Shown here in pieces: positions 10,599-21,227 of a stretch of 25,217 nucleotides of DNA. The translations under genes and the position numbers were made by a program. The DNA comes from Collodictyon triciliatum (Eukaryota; CRuMs). Under the pieces are notes generated by a model. It ran no database searches. It was not told the origin of the DNA and worked only from the letters and a program-made list of their open reading frames with translations. Position 1 is the stretch's first letter. Every line of letters begins with the position of its first letter. Location of the stretch: NCBI GenBank assembly GCA_043381765.1, contig JBHJMP010000148.1:1-25217 (forward strand), in the 5' to 3' direction.

Positions 10599-11255
10599 GC
10601 ACCTGCTGCAAATTCAAACAGGCCGTGGCGGGGTGAGTGGGCGGACATGGACGCTTCGTGCGATGAGCGTATTTTCACAATTGGTTATGCACACCCCGCG
10701 AGTTATTTGCTTTCGTTATGATTCACCTGATTATTTTTTTAATTTAATTTTTTTCCCCTTTTTCTTACTTTCATTTTTTTTTTTTGGTGTACGCGTCGTG
10801 TCGTGTCAGATTGACTGGTGAGTAGTCTTGATTTTCCACATATGGACAGACACACAACATCGTGGCTGACAAGTGCAGTGCGATGCAACGCCGTACAAAG
10901 GGGCACCCACACAAGGCGTTTCGTTTGTCAGGGTCTCATCCGCATTTCAAACAGCTCTGACTTTGTCGCCTCTTCCAGTTCACCAACACCATGCTGGTTT
11001 CCCACCACCGTTATATATATATTTATTGGCAGCAGGACAAATATGCTGGGACAACCAGAAAGGCTTCTGCATCATCAAACAGGCTCACGAAGGCAACGCG
11101 TCTACCATCGGAGAAATCTCATTCAAAGAAGGTGCCTTATTATACAAATTATCGTATTTAAATGGTTAGAGTAATGCACGAAAAGAAAAAAACAATATTT
11201 ATTCTGCTCACTTGCACCGATGAGATGATATGTAGGAGCCTCTTTCCATGTCAAT

Positions 11256-11315
<60 letters not shown>

Positions 11316-11583
11316 AAATTATTTCTCACTGATTTTACGCTCTTGACGCGAAGCATGTGTGTAAATTACATCCAGCGAATAACCTTCATATTTCCCTTGA
11401 ATGTATATTATCCACCTACGATTCATCTCTGAAATAAATCAACGTCCAGAGTATATACTATTTTATTTTTGCTTTTCATTTTGTCAAGACAATCAGGAAA
11501 TATGAGGGTCCCATATAAAGAGAAAGTGGAGAAGTAGGCTAGCCCGTAGCCAAAAAAAAAAAAAATAGCAAAGAAAACAAACA
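10599..11583. other. Intergenic space upstream of the surface-protein gene
   Basis: It holds the presumed promoter side of the 2379-10598 gene and the 3' flank of the Fic gene (both minus). There is a pyrimidine-rich patch at 10727-10786 and a (GT)n run at 11261-11311. Short plus-strand ORFs are present, but I cannot support any as a gene. Confidence 0.5.
11261..11311. repeat. (GT)n dinucleotide microsatellite
   Basis: About 25 GT units run uninterrupted. A minus ORF of repeated His-Thr is an artefact of it. Confidence 0.95.
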
Positions 11584-12105
11584 TCAACGACTCTGCTTGA
11601 ATCGTAAAAGAAATTCATCGAAGGAAATGTTTTTGTCAGCAGCACGTATCAGCAAAGGAAATCCAGCCTTGCGCAGGTAAAGATTCGCAAGGAGACGACT
11701 GGTGCGACCATTTCCGTCTTCAAAGGGGTGGATGAAGTAGACAAACGTAGAGTACGCATAGTATGCTTGGATGGCGGGGTGGCGTCGCCCCATTTCCGCG
11801 CTGGTCAGGATGCTTTGCATGTACTGCATGGCTGGAGGTATTTCCTCTGGCGGCAGGAAGACACGGTAAAACTGATAATTATATACGGAGCCCACAGTAA
11901 CAGCTGTTCTGTACTTTGCTCGTTCCACATCCCCATCGAGATAAAGAGTTTCGTGAAGCTTCATGATATTTTCAATAGTGAATATATGAGGAGACTGCAG
12001 TACTTCATTCATGACATTCATTGTTATCGTGATGGACTGGTCCTGGGAGTTATCCTTGGGTTTTTGGTAGAAGCTAATGCATGAATTCACAAATATACGA
12101 TAAAA

Positions 12106-12142
<37 letters not shown>

Positions 12143-13668
12143 ATGTAAGTGCGGTGCTGAACAAATTTTTTTTTATCAAAAAAATTCCTTCAGGTGAATC
12201 TACTATAAAATGTCCCAGCTGTCTCAATCAAGAAGTCTAATGAAAGTACCTTCCACCACCCGCCTGGGGCCTCATACCAACGATGTCAAATATATCTCGT
12301 ATGGAAAAGGCTATTTTTTGACATTTAAATTCATTTAATCATGAGGAAGCAGTTGAGCGAAAAACTGAAGTTTGATGTACTTTGTTTAGATAAATAGAAA
12401 ACATGTCATTACGATTTCCAATCTGAGATGGAGTTTTTCTTGTATCCGGTGCGTTTTGTCCGTGTTTTGTCACAAAATCAGCGAAAGTTCGTTCGTATTG
12501 CGCTTTAGTACATAATTTATAATTTTTTAATTTTTAAAAAAAAGCAACGACCAAAGTTGGTGGTAAATTTTGGCAAGGACTAAACAAACAAATGAAATAA
12601 TGCAAGAGCTTATATATCCACAACCTTTTAGTGAATAAATGGACTGCATAACAGGAGATGGATTTCGACCTCCAAAGTATGGCTTCGAAATAGGCTCTGT
12701 AATGAATTGAAGTTGATTTATAGAACGAAAAAAAGTTCATAAGATACGCTTTTTGCATGCATTTTTCTTATAAAAAATATCCGGTGACCTATTTTCCCTG
12801 TATCCATCATAGTTTTCAGGGCCTTATCAGCCATAGGTCGTACAAGTATCTTGGGTCCGAGGACTGGGGAGACAGTAGCCAAAAATTTAAGGGACTCAAT
12901 CAGCTTCGATTTGAAGGTTTCTTGTAAAGCACCGGCTGAAATGATTTTTTGTTTAAGTAAGGGTTGATGGCATTTTTACACTTGCAATTATTGCGGTTCA
13001 ATTCAAGATTTTCTGAAAGTTGAATGGAGAAGTGTACCCAGAGCCGTTTTTGAGGTTGCTAATCCAACGAGGGCATTGATGCAGCTGATATGTTCCTCCT
13101 AACATAATATTTTTTTAATACTCAAAAGGCTACAGTTCACATATATCATATGGCTAGGTAATATATTCGCATATCCCCACTAAAATAAATTGATGGGCAA
13201 AAATAAAAATGAGAATAAAATGGCCATGAAATAAATCATCAACATGTATATATCCTGAATTAGTTAATGCATTTTTTTTTTTTTACAAACAGAATTCATG
13301 GAGGAGGACCACTCGAAAACAACATCAAGGCATTTGAGGTCCATAATAAACTGATATATCAGTTGCAATTCTGTATATATGAAGTTTTTTTTTTAACCCA
13401 ATTCATACATTTTTTCATCTTTCTTAAAACGAAGTAATCTCTTGGTATAATTTAAAATGAACACAAATGTATTTTCTGGTGTATACTTTTAAAAGAAATG
13501 AGGAGGAACTGTAATTATAAGAAAAACTGATAACAAACTCTCGGCTGGAGTATCATCAGACATAAGTAAATCCTTCAGCCCACTTGAGAAGCCCCCACGT
13601 GATATAGATTCTCTCATTAAATCGGCATACAGAGTTGTAAATTTCGTAGCTTTGAGTGCATAACTGGC
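11584..13668 (-). CDS. Fic-domain protein (AMPylation/FIDO type), 3' eight exons, 5' incomplete
   Basis: Exons 13539-13668, 13291-13370, 13038-13098, 12789-12935, 12625-12696, 12413-12502, 12250-12310 and 11584-12073 join in phase to 376 residues and a TGA stop. The last exon carries the Fic signature HPFEDGNGRTSR (11695-11730). Its histidine deprotonates the target hydroxyl, and the GNGRTSR part binds the nucleotide (established for Fic enzymes). The flap is YRVFLPPEEIPPAM. All catalytic residues are present. The about 180 residues before the Fic core are helical and not recognised (for example PVLGPKILVRPMADKALK). I see no exact inhibitory [ST]xxxE[GN] motif in the visible part, so it may lie upstream or be missing. 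The first visible exon starts at an acceptor, so the start codon lies in or beyond the N gap. AMP transfer is likely; other nucleotides or deAMPylation cannot be excluded. Confidence 0.85.
12105..12140. repeat. Poly(A) tract in a Fic intron
   Basis: A run of about 35 A lies on the + strand inside the intron 12074-12249. On the gene strand it is poly(T), about 30 bases before the acceptor, which suits a pyrimidine tract. Confidence 0.85.
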
Positions 13669-13737
13669 CTGCAATAAGGAAAATTACTCTTCATATGCCG
13701 TAATTTGAAACAGCATATACACCACACATGTGTTGTG

Positions 13738-14396
13738 NNNNNNNNNNNNNNNNNNNNNNNNNNNNNNNNNNNNNNNNNNNNNNNNNNNNNNNNNNNNNNN
13801 NNNNNNNNNNNNNNNNNNNNNNNNNNNNNNNNNNNNNNNNNNNNNNNNNNNNNNNNNNNNNNNNNNNNNNNNNNNNNNNNNNNNNNNNNNNNNNNNNNNN
13901 NNNNNNNNNNNNNNNNNNNNNNNNNNNNNNNNNNNNNNNNNNNNNNNNNNNNNNNNNNNNNNNNNNNNNNNNNNNNNNNNNNNNNNNNNNNNNNNNNNNN
14001 NNNNNNNNNNNNNNNNNNNNNNNNNNNNNNNNNNNNNNNNNNNNNNNNNNNNNNNNNNNNNNNNNNNNNNNNNNNNNNNNNNNNNNNNNNNNNNNNNNNN
14101 NNNNNNNNNNNNNNNNNNNNNNNNNNNNNNNNNNNNNNNNNNNNNNNNNNNNNNNNNNNNNNNNNNNNNNNNNNNNNNNNNNNNNNNNNNNNNNNNNNNN
14201 NNNNNNNNNNNNNNNNNNNNNNNNNNNNNNNNNNNNNNNNNNNNNNNNNNNNNNNNNNNNNNNNNNNNNNNNNNNNNNNNNNNNNNNNNNNNNNNNNNNN
14301 NNNNNNNNNNNNNNNNNNNNNNNNNNNNNNNNNNNNNNNNNNNNNNNNNNNNNNNNNNNNNNNNNNNNNNNNNNNNNNNNNNNNNNNNNNNNNNNN
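13738..14396. other. Assembly gap, 659 Ns
   Basis: Unknown bases. Both the Fic gene's 5' part and the N-terminal coding part of the Fanzor relic could reach into it. ORFs running through it are artefacts. Confidence 1.
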
Positions 14397-14450
14397 TATC
14401 ATTACCAGCGATATTGTAAATGGTATCGGATGTGACGTCAAAGTCAATCC
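14397..14450 (-). CDS. Possible further upstream Fic exon (fragment)
   Basis: On the minus strand WNGLIWIDFDVTSDTIYNIA reads up to a good donor GCTG|GTAATG at 14409-14404, just at the edge of the gap. It is protein-like and in the right place for an earlier exon of the Fic gene. No joining partner is visible and the acceptor is unclear. Confidence 0.3.
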
Positions 14451-14583
14451 AAATAAGTCCATTCCATGTTTGATTCACATGAATTGCATTTTTGAGGACA
14501 TTTTAACCAAAAACTGTTTCAACCAATCTCTATAAGAACTAACAATACACCATGTCATGTTACTCTAGATACTGCATGTTTGA

Positions 14584-15772
14584 TTGTTATTAGTATCATC
14601 AGGAAAAACATTATTACTGAAGAATATGTCAGGATGCAAAGAGACCCTATGGGATAAGTTATTTGAAACGAAGAAGAGGGTCTTCATCAAAGAGGCTAAA
14701 ATTTTAAATACATGATACAAACAGACGGCTAAGCGGTGTCATTATTGTTTGAAAAGAATGGTTTTTCAAATTCAAAATACCAATATAACCAAAAAAAATG
14801 TTTATATATAGATGAACTTTTCGAATAGCAGATATCTTTATTAGCGACAAAAAAAAATTGGTTGGAGTGGACGCAGGCGAGTTTAATTTGGTTTACATGG
14901 TGGATGAGACAGGTAAGAAATTACGTTACACGGCATACCAAACAAGACATGATAGCAAATCTCTTAGAAATCACAAAATACTCTTGCGCGAGAAAAAAAA
15001 GTGCAATGCTTTAGGGATATGCATGGCAACAGGTTTACAAAGTGCTTTTTCCTTTGGTCAAATGACTTTTGAAGAGAATCAGCAGTTTGAGACATCAAGA
15101 GCATCTTTAATCGATTTAGAGACAGAACTGAGCAAACATAATTCATGCACAGTCGATTATGAAAAGTTTCGAAAATGTGTGTCTATGAAATTAAGATTCC
15201 AGATAGAGTTATCCAGATTTTATGAACAAGTAACTTTTCGAAAGATGAGATGGAGACAGATTGTTAATACAAAAAGAAGTGAAGAATTGTTTATGGACCG
15301 AATCGAAAAGACATTTGGCAAGGATGTTGTACTGGCGTATGGAGACTAGAGCAGAAAATCTCCGATGAAACATTTTATGCCAACAATCAGAAGGGGATTA
15401 CGAAAAATACTCTCCAAACGTTTTGACTCAGTGAGTGTGAATGAATTTAGAACCTCCAAGATGAGTTGTAACTGCGAAAAAGAGCTGGAATATATGCAAC
15501 CGAAAGGAAATTCAAAACAGATGTATAGATGTCTCATATGTAAAGAATGTAATCGCTCAGAAAGCAAACAAACTATATTCTTGACAACGGACTTTAACAG
15601 CGCCAAAAATATACTCAAGAAAGTTCTTTTAATCCTTCAAAAAAACTTACACCTCTCTTTAAAAAATAGGCTGTCGGGTCTTTCCTGGCAACCTTCACCA
15701 CTACACAACCATGTGAAAAAAGTGATGAGACCTTGGATACTAGCGCACCAGTTTTACCAATCGATAGATTGA
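14584..15772 (+). pseudogene. Fanzor (eukaryotic TnpB/IS605 OrfB-like RuvC nuclease), decayed copy
   Basis: Three reading frames in succession match the Fanzor order. Frame 1: LWDKLFETKKRVF (about 14650-14690). Frame 0 from about 14703: FKYMIQTDG, TAA at 14730-14732, then AVSLLF and YIDELFE, ending in TAG at about 14826. Frame 2: LVGVDAGEFNLVYMVDETG (RuvC-I Asp at 14870) through VVLAYGD to TAG at 15347-15349. The same frame then resumes with MKHFMPTIRRGL, VNEFRTS (RuvC-II Glu), CNCEKEL and CLICKECN (zinc-binding cysteines), and TTDFNSAKNI (RuvC-III Asp). Relatives read GDWS where this copy has GD-stop-S, so TGG to TAG is likely. Two frameshifts and two internal stops mean it is not translated whole as it stands. 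These proteins are RNA-guided DNA nucleases carried by transposons (established knowledge). The N-terminal 200-250 residues usual for the family are not visible. No terminal repeats were identified. Confidence 0.85.
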
Positions 15773-16081
15773 TATACCCCTTCTAGTGTATATGATAAAT
15801 GTAAAACGAACCATGAGTAAATGTGATGGATATATTATAATATCCAAAAATAGATAAAACAGAAGGCCGCAACTGTCGTCCGCTGTTGATGCGTGCGCGC
15901 TATGTTTTTAATCGAAAGGCGGGTGGATAGCCGATGAGTTTTTATTTGCGATGTAAAGAGGATGCAGGATGAGCAACCAAGTGCTTTATTTCATGTGATT
16001 CTGGAGGTTAATAGGAAAAAAATCTTTTCGAAGCACAGAGCTGAGTGTAGGTGAGAAAGATTTTCCATTTTTTTTTCTTTC
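15773..16081. other. Space between the Fanzor relic and the Sel1 gene
   Basis: No gene is seen. It holds a short hairpin (15827-15846), a GC-rich patch near 15867-15900, and the 3' flank of the Sel1 gene. It is where a Fanzor guide RNA or right end would lie if preserved. Confidence 0.5.
15827..15846. repeat. Short inverted repeat
   Basis: TGGATAT and ATATCCA flank the 6-base loop ATTATA, 55 bases past the Fanzor stop. The stem is only 7 base pairs and AT-rich, so chance is possible. Confidence 0.4.
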
Positions 16082-18907
16082 TTAACTACCAGTACTCTTA
16101 AACAACGCAAGATTTTTTTCTGCTTCCTTACTCCCTTGTATTGCCAACAGCTCCAACAAATCAATTATCTCTTCGCGATGTGCCACTTTGTCTTTTTTAA
16201 TTAGCAGCTCGGCAAGAAGTTTCAATGATTTCTTGTCGTTCATTTGGTATCCAGCGCGCAGATACCCTTCGGCCAAGCGTATATTATGCCCATGCCACTC
16301 AGTGTTCATGTAGGCCATTCCGAGGTGTCGCTTGCATATTCCATTCGGGGTTGCATCCATGACTTCAAAGAGTTCGACGGCTCGGTCTATGTCCCTGTCT
16401 ACTCCTTTTCCAAAGTAATACATGTACGCCAGGTTGAAAGTGCTGGATGTCTTACCCTGCTCATAGGCACTTTTGAACCAGCGGGCTGCTTCGGCATAAT
16501 TAACAACACACCCGACACCATTGTAATACATGAATCCGGCCTGGTTTTGTGACTTGGCACACCCCATGTTTGCTCCCATCTCATACCAAGATAGCGCCAG
16601 CCGCTCAAAGTTCCGGGCAACCTCTGGCTCTTTGGTACTTTTCTTTGCCCACGAAAGGTAGTACGTTCCAAGTTCAGATGCTGCCGCAGCATATCCAGCT
16701 TTTGCAGCACGCTCTTTGAATTTTATAGACTCTTCCATAGATTTTTCAACACCACGTCCACTCTCATAGAATGAAGCTATTTTTGCAAGGGCCTCTCCGT
16801 GCTCACCCTCTGCAGCAGCCATGTAGTATCGAAATGCTACCTGTTCGTTTTGGTAGTCCTTCTCGTCATTTCCTTCGTATAATTGCCCAAGGCGGAATGC
16901 CGCGTCGTGTATTCCTTTTTCGGTAGCTTCCTGCAGTAATGATACTCCCCTTTTAATATCCTTGGTAACTCCTTGTCCATTGATAAAACAAATACCCAGC
17001 TGATAAATGGCCTCATCATGACCAGCATTCATCGATTGCACAATCCAATTAATTGCTTCATTCTCTTCTAGGGCGGTTTTAATTTCCGGTTGTATTGAAA
17101 GAATATGTTTTCCTAGGAGAAGCATTGCTGGGGCATAACCGTAAGACGCCGCAACTCTAATATGACGCAAGAACATCGATTCATCTCTTATGAAACCCCT
17201 TTCAGATGGCTGGATATAGTAAATTGCAAGATTGTAGTTGGCAACAGCGTCTCCCATAATAGAAGCTTTTCTGAGCCAAACCAGAGCCGATGTAATATTT
17301 TGGATTGTCCCCAATGCATCCATGTAACACACTGCCGTGTTTGTCATAGCAGAGAGGACTCCAGTATTTGCAGACCTTTCATACATAACGAAAGCTTCAT
17401 GAACGTTGTATGCTGGGCTGTTGGGATTGTTGAGACAATCTCCTAGACCAAGCAGAGCAAATCCGTGGCTGGATTCTATTTTCAAGAGTTTTTGATAGTT
17501 TTTAATTGCTTCTGGGATATTACCCGTCACATGCCAACCAAGTTGGTAATATTTGCCTCTTAAAAACATAGCATGAAGGGATGCGACACTTTCCGAATCA
17601 GTTTGCAGACTCTCTGCAATTTGATCGAGATATATCCAACCTTGTGTATAATCCTTGCTAATCCATGTATGATAATGTGCCATGAAGAGAATTGAAACCC
17701 AGACAACATCTCTTTGGTTCATGGACGCTTCGACAATACTTTGCGTGATTACAGATATTATGGTTTCATTGCTTTCTGAAGATTCTGAGAATGCTTTTGC
17801 TGAGTTCGGGTTATAAAGAGATGAGAAGTGGGAATCATACTCCATGAAAAAATCGTCGGGTCTCCCATCTGGACTTTTTTTTGAATCCACCGCGAATCTC
17901 TCATGGGATTCCTCTTTGAAAATGGTAGAATCGTCCTTATTCGACGTCCACGTCTCTGTATTGCCCAATTTTAGTACAGGGCCTAGAGTTGCTTCAGTTT
18001 TTGGTAATTTTGTATGGGCGGTTTCTTTCTCACTTTTCAGTATGACCGAGGCGTTGACTTTATCACGAAGTTTATTAGGGTTCATCAAATGGAAAATGAA
18101 CAATATCAACCGGTACAGGGGAACTGGTAACCTATCTTCAAAGTTTACTACGCTTTCGAGAGCTTCATTACTTTCTTTGCTAGATAAAGTCGAGTAAATA
18201 AATATCAATCTTTTTGCAGCATCGTTTGGAACTCGTAACCCAGTTGCCATGTTTTCGTTAGCTTTAGGAGCTGATGTTGATTTAGGTAAGAGCTTTACCG
18301 AGTTGATTATAGATTCAGAAATCTTGCATGTTTGAGGAATGCTACATTCGGCGCCATGGTGCGCTGCCTGTTAGTTTTAACAGGATATAAGTTGTTTTTT
18401 TAACACCTTTATTCGATGATAGCAAGATAATATGCTATTTATTTTGGATGTATATTTATAACGAGAGGAAGTATCCAATTTCTGATTAATTCTACAAAGA
18501 CAAACCTGTGGCCTGGTACCATATTTTGGCCCAAGAAGGTCAAGGTAATCATGAAGCGGCATGGCCTTTATGCGGGATGAGTCTAAACAATTCGAATAGG
18601 ATTGGATTCCTGGTGAGGATTGACTAATGATATCTCGAACACGTTTGAGTCTACGGATTGATATGGATGAGTTTATATTCGCGTCGTGAAGCCATTGCTC
18701 GACTGGGATTTGCATAAACTCTTCTCGCGTGACCGTCCATTTTGTCAGGAACTCAATAAACTCGGTTTGGATTTTCCCCAACTCCATTTCTCTGCACAGA
18801 GCTTGACATTCGTGCCTGCGATCGCTGGTCTCTGGAACAGATTTTTGGGCCATTTTTGTGTTTCTGCGTTTCCGCTTGGCTTTCGGCTCAACATCTTCAT
18901 TGTCCAT
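16082..18907 (-). CDS. Sel1-like repeat (SLR/TPR-type) protein, two exons, about 895 residues
   Basis: Exon 1 (18506-18907) starts at ATG 18907 and ends CCACAG|GTTTGT. Exon 2 (16082-18367) follows acceptor AACAG in phase 0 and is open to TAA. The ATG at 18250 lies inside exon 2, and the frame stays open 39 codons above it, so the longer model is preferred. Residues 1-20 are basic (PKAKRKRRNTK, a likely nuclear signal). A compact helical part follows (WTVTREEFMQIPVEQWLHDANI). From about residue 370 to the end there are at least ten Sel1 repeats, for example YQLGICFINGQGVTKDIKRG and NLAYMYYFGKGVDRDIDRA. Sel1 repeats form helical scaffolds that join protein complexes, as in SEL1L/Hrd3 (established). 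I see no signal peptide, so an ER role is not supported. Partners are unknown. Confidence 0.88.
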
Positions 18908-19012
18908 CCCTGACTAAAAACTTGGACCAACTATTGTTCTATTTAAGACTGTTTATGCTCAATTATCAGACAGTCCTTTTCCTTCATGTTAAGCTTACGT
19001 TGTCTTCCCTTC

Positions 19013-19316
19013 TTTTTCCCTTTTTTTTGTTTTTTTTTTTGTTTTTTGTTATTTTGTTTTTTTGTTTTTTTGTTTTTTTGTTTTTTTGTTTTTTTGTTTT
19101 TTGTTTTTTGTTTTTTTTTTTTTGTTTTTTGTTTTTTTTTTTGTTTTTTGTTTTTTGTTTTTTGTTTTTGTTTTGTTTTTTGTTTTTTGTTTTTGTTTTT
19201 TGTTTTTGTTTTTTGTTTTTGTTTTTTGTTTTTTTTTTTTTTTGTTTTTTGTTTTGTTTTTTGTTTTTTGTTTTTTGTTTTTTGTTTTTTGTTTTTTGTT
19301 TTTTGTTTTTTGTTTT
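19013..19316. repeat. (TTTTTTG)n-type microsatellite
   Basis: T runs of 4-12 separated by single G extend over 300 bases. It begins about 105 bases upstream of the Sel1 start codon, in the divergent spacer shared with the 19866 gene. Phe/Leu/Cys- and Lys/Gln-rich ORFs over it are artefacts. Confidence 0.95.
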
Positions 19317-19865
19317 TCTGAAGCATTCTCAGCTGCTGGCGAAGCGAACCCACGAGCATATTGATGCGCTTGCGCGTGTTTGGGTCTGAGGCCCTAACCC
19401 AAAAAGCCCAGAACGATGTCCGACGAATTCGATCAGAAAGAAAAAGAAAACTTGGTTGTTTCATATATAATATACCGTAAATATAATATGATATATTCAA
19501 ACCGCATACGCTCTGTTTCTGCTAAAAATTGAAACGGACAAGAAAAGAATGCTGGTGGGATGCGAAGGGCAACCAAAAAGAACAGCAGAAAAAAAGATAG
19601 AAAAGAAACGACCGGGCAAACAAAGCGAGTCACGCATTTGTTGCAGGTGTTGACTGGCATAGTAAATAGCCTTCCTGATTCACTATTAACAGGAAGAAAA
19701 AAAAGGAGCAAAGCCTTTTATTCGCCGGGTGCCCCATTCTCCAAGGGAAAGCAGTGGGGTGCAAAAGAGAAGGGTTGATAGGAGGAGGAAGAAGAAAAGA
19801 AGAAAAAAAAAGCAATACAAGACGAAGACGAAAAGATCACCCGGACTGGAACTAAACGCGAGGTT
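19317..19865. other. Divergent intergenic space, promoter side of the membrane-protein gene
   Basis: This is the 5' flank of the 19866 gene, purine-rich at 19780-19835 (GGAGGAGGAAGAAGAAAAG and similar). A 72-codon lysine-rich ORF at 19560-19778 has no recognisable feature. No promoter motif can be named. Confidence 0.4.
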
Positions 19866-21227
19866 ATGGGACGAGAAGCCATCTCAGAAGACAATCAAAT
19901 GAACCTGGCCTGGTGCCTCCACAAAGCCCTTCAAATCTGGTTTGGGATCTTTGCACGCCTGATTCCCAAACTTTACATGATACTATTGGCGATGTGGATG
20001 TACTATATTCCGTCCAGAATATTAACACGCGAGATTCTAGATCGAGTTCGACCTGTTCTTTACATATTGGTCCGGAACTGTTTGATGGTCTTTTTATTTT
20101 CTTTTTCGTTTTCTGTATACTTTGAGCATGTTTTCGGTTTTGAACAAGTATTGCACGCGGTTTTCTTTGTTGTAATCCCATGCTCTTTCGCATCTCTTTT
20201 AACCGGTGTTATATTTTATCAAGAGTATTTTGTATACAATATCATCGTGAATATGATATCTATCATCGGGATAACTCTTAGCTTCTGGTCGATATCCAAA
20301 AGTGAAAGAAGGGAGAACATTAACGCCACTGAAGACATGAGGTACATGCTCTCAAAAGACGGGACTCCGCTTGCTTTATGGAAAGGAATCATGGTTATGT
20401 TTATGCTTGCCAATTTTTTGGTCCAGAATTTGTTTCCTCTGTATTTGTCATCGGATGTATATGTGCAGCTGGCCTTTCGGCTATTCGTGTTTCCGCTATG
20501 CTTTACTTTTTCCAAATGGGTCCAAATATACTTGCTGTTTAAGTTTTCCAATGACCTAATGGATCGAAGATTGATTATGAACAAGATGAGACTATATTAC
20601 ATGGACTTGGTTAATCGGTTGTATTTGTCCAATATGTCGAAAGATGGCTTCAACTCTACTATATATATCGTTGCAAACTTTGCCACATGTGTCTTTGAGA
20701 TTTTGTTGGTTTTGACTCACGAACAACAACTGAAGCTATGGTATAGGTTTAGAGAAGCAATGAAGGGCTTAATCACAAAATTGGTTGAAAGAAACAAGAG
20801 AAATCGGGTAGCCGCCTTTACGTCCATCGAAAGCCGGATGGACTATTTCGTGGGCAGCCCAGAAATGAACGAGGAAGAATTTGTCAAAGCCTCCATTATT
20901 TTTCATGAGAGACATATATGCGAAGGCATTTGTTCTGAAGTTCACTCCATTTTTAGCGCACCTCTACTGATGTATTTTTTGTATTTCATATTCCCAGACG
21001 CCCCACTTGAGATTATACCTTCACTTTGGGGCTGCATCTACCAGGTTGGCGTCCAACTAGGATTCGAGTTTGTGAGTGACGTGGTGAATTTAACGTTTCA
21101 ACTTTGGAAAGGGCACATTCGAGCAGAGATTTTAGAGGATTGGCATCCAATGCAAAGTACTCTTATTGTTTCATTTTATCTCTTTTGTGTTTTTTATGTC
21201 CATTTTCTTGTTGGTTTATTTTCTTGA
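19866..21227 (+). CDS. Orphan multi-pass membrane protein, 453 residues, intronless
   Basis: A single open frame runs from ATG to TGA. I do not recognise a family. About nine hydrophobic spans are visible, including LYMILLAMWMYYI (37-49), LVRNCLMVFLFSFSFSVYF, AVFFVVIPCSFASLLTGVIF, IIVNMISIIGITLSF, VMFMLANFLVQNLFPLYL, LAFRLFVFPLCFTF, VANFATCVFEILLVL, PLLMYFLYFIF and VSFYLFCVFYVHFLVGLF near the C-terminus. Between the seventh and eighth spans lies a cytosol-like basic loop (KLVERNKRNRVAAFTSIESR) followed by an acidic stretch. No N-terminal signal peptide, ATP site or pore motif is obvious. It lacks introns, unlike most genes here, which may mean retroposition or simple gain and loss history. 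A transporter or scaffolding role is guesswork. Confidence 0.8.
   Translation: MGREAISEDNQMNLAWCLHKALQIWFGIFARLIPKLYMILLAMWMYYIPSRILTREILDRVRPVLYILVRNCLMVFLFSFSFSVYFEHVFGFEQVLHAVFFVVIPCSFASLLTGVIFYQEYFVYNIIVNMISIIGITLSFWSISKSERRENINATEDMRYMLSKDGTPLALWKGIMVMFMLANFLVQNLFPLYLSSDVYVQLAFRLFVFPLCFTFSKWVQIYLLFKFSNDLMDRRLIMNKMRLYYMDLVNRLYLSNMSKDGFNSTIYIVANFATCVFEILLVLTHEQQLKLWYRFREAMKGLITKLVERNKRNRVAAFTSIESRMDYFVGSPEMNEEEFVKASIIFHERHICEGICSEVHSIFSAPLLMYFLYFIFPDAPLEIIPSLWGCIYQVGVQLGFEFVSDVVNLTFQLWKGHIRAEILEDWHPMQSTLIVSFYLFCVFYVHFLVGLFS

Noticed and set aside
10345-11174. Overlapping plus ORFs, one with a protein-like stretch near 11040-11130
   Set aside because: The first part is antisense to the FG-GAP exon. 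The stretch near 11040-11130 has no clear start, partner exon or family, and is too weak to call.
12210-12338. Small plus ORF beginning MSQLSQSRSLMKVPS
   Set aside because: Antisense to a Fic exon whose phases fit on both sides.
13617-14535. Five ORFs spanning the 659-base gap
   Set aside because: They consist almost wholly of unknown residues.
15347-15349. TAG as a reassigned sense codon
   Set aside because: The same element also has TAA, TAG and frameshift breaks, so decay is the simpler account; the intact genes' frames run without internal TAG.
16244-17446. Plus and minus ORFs of about 60-100 codons inside the Sel1 gene
   Set aside because: Shadows of the 761-codon Sel1 exon.
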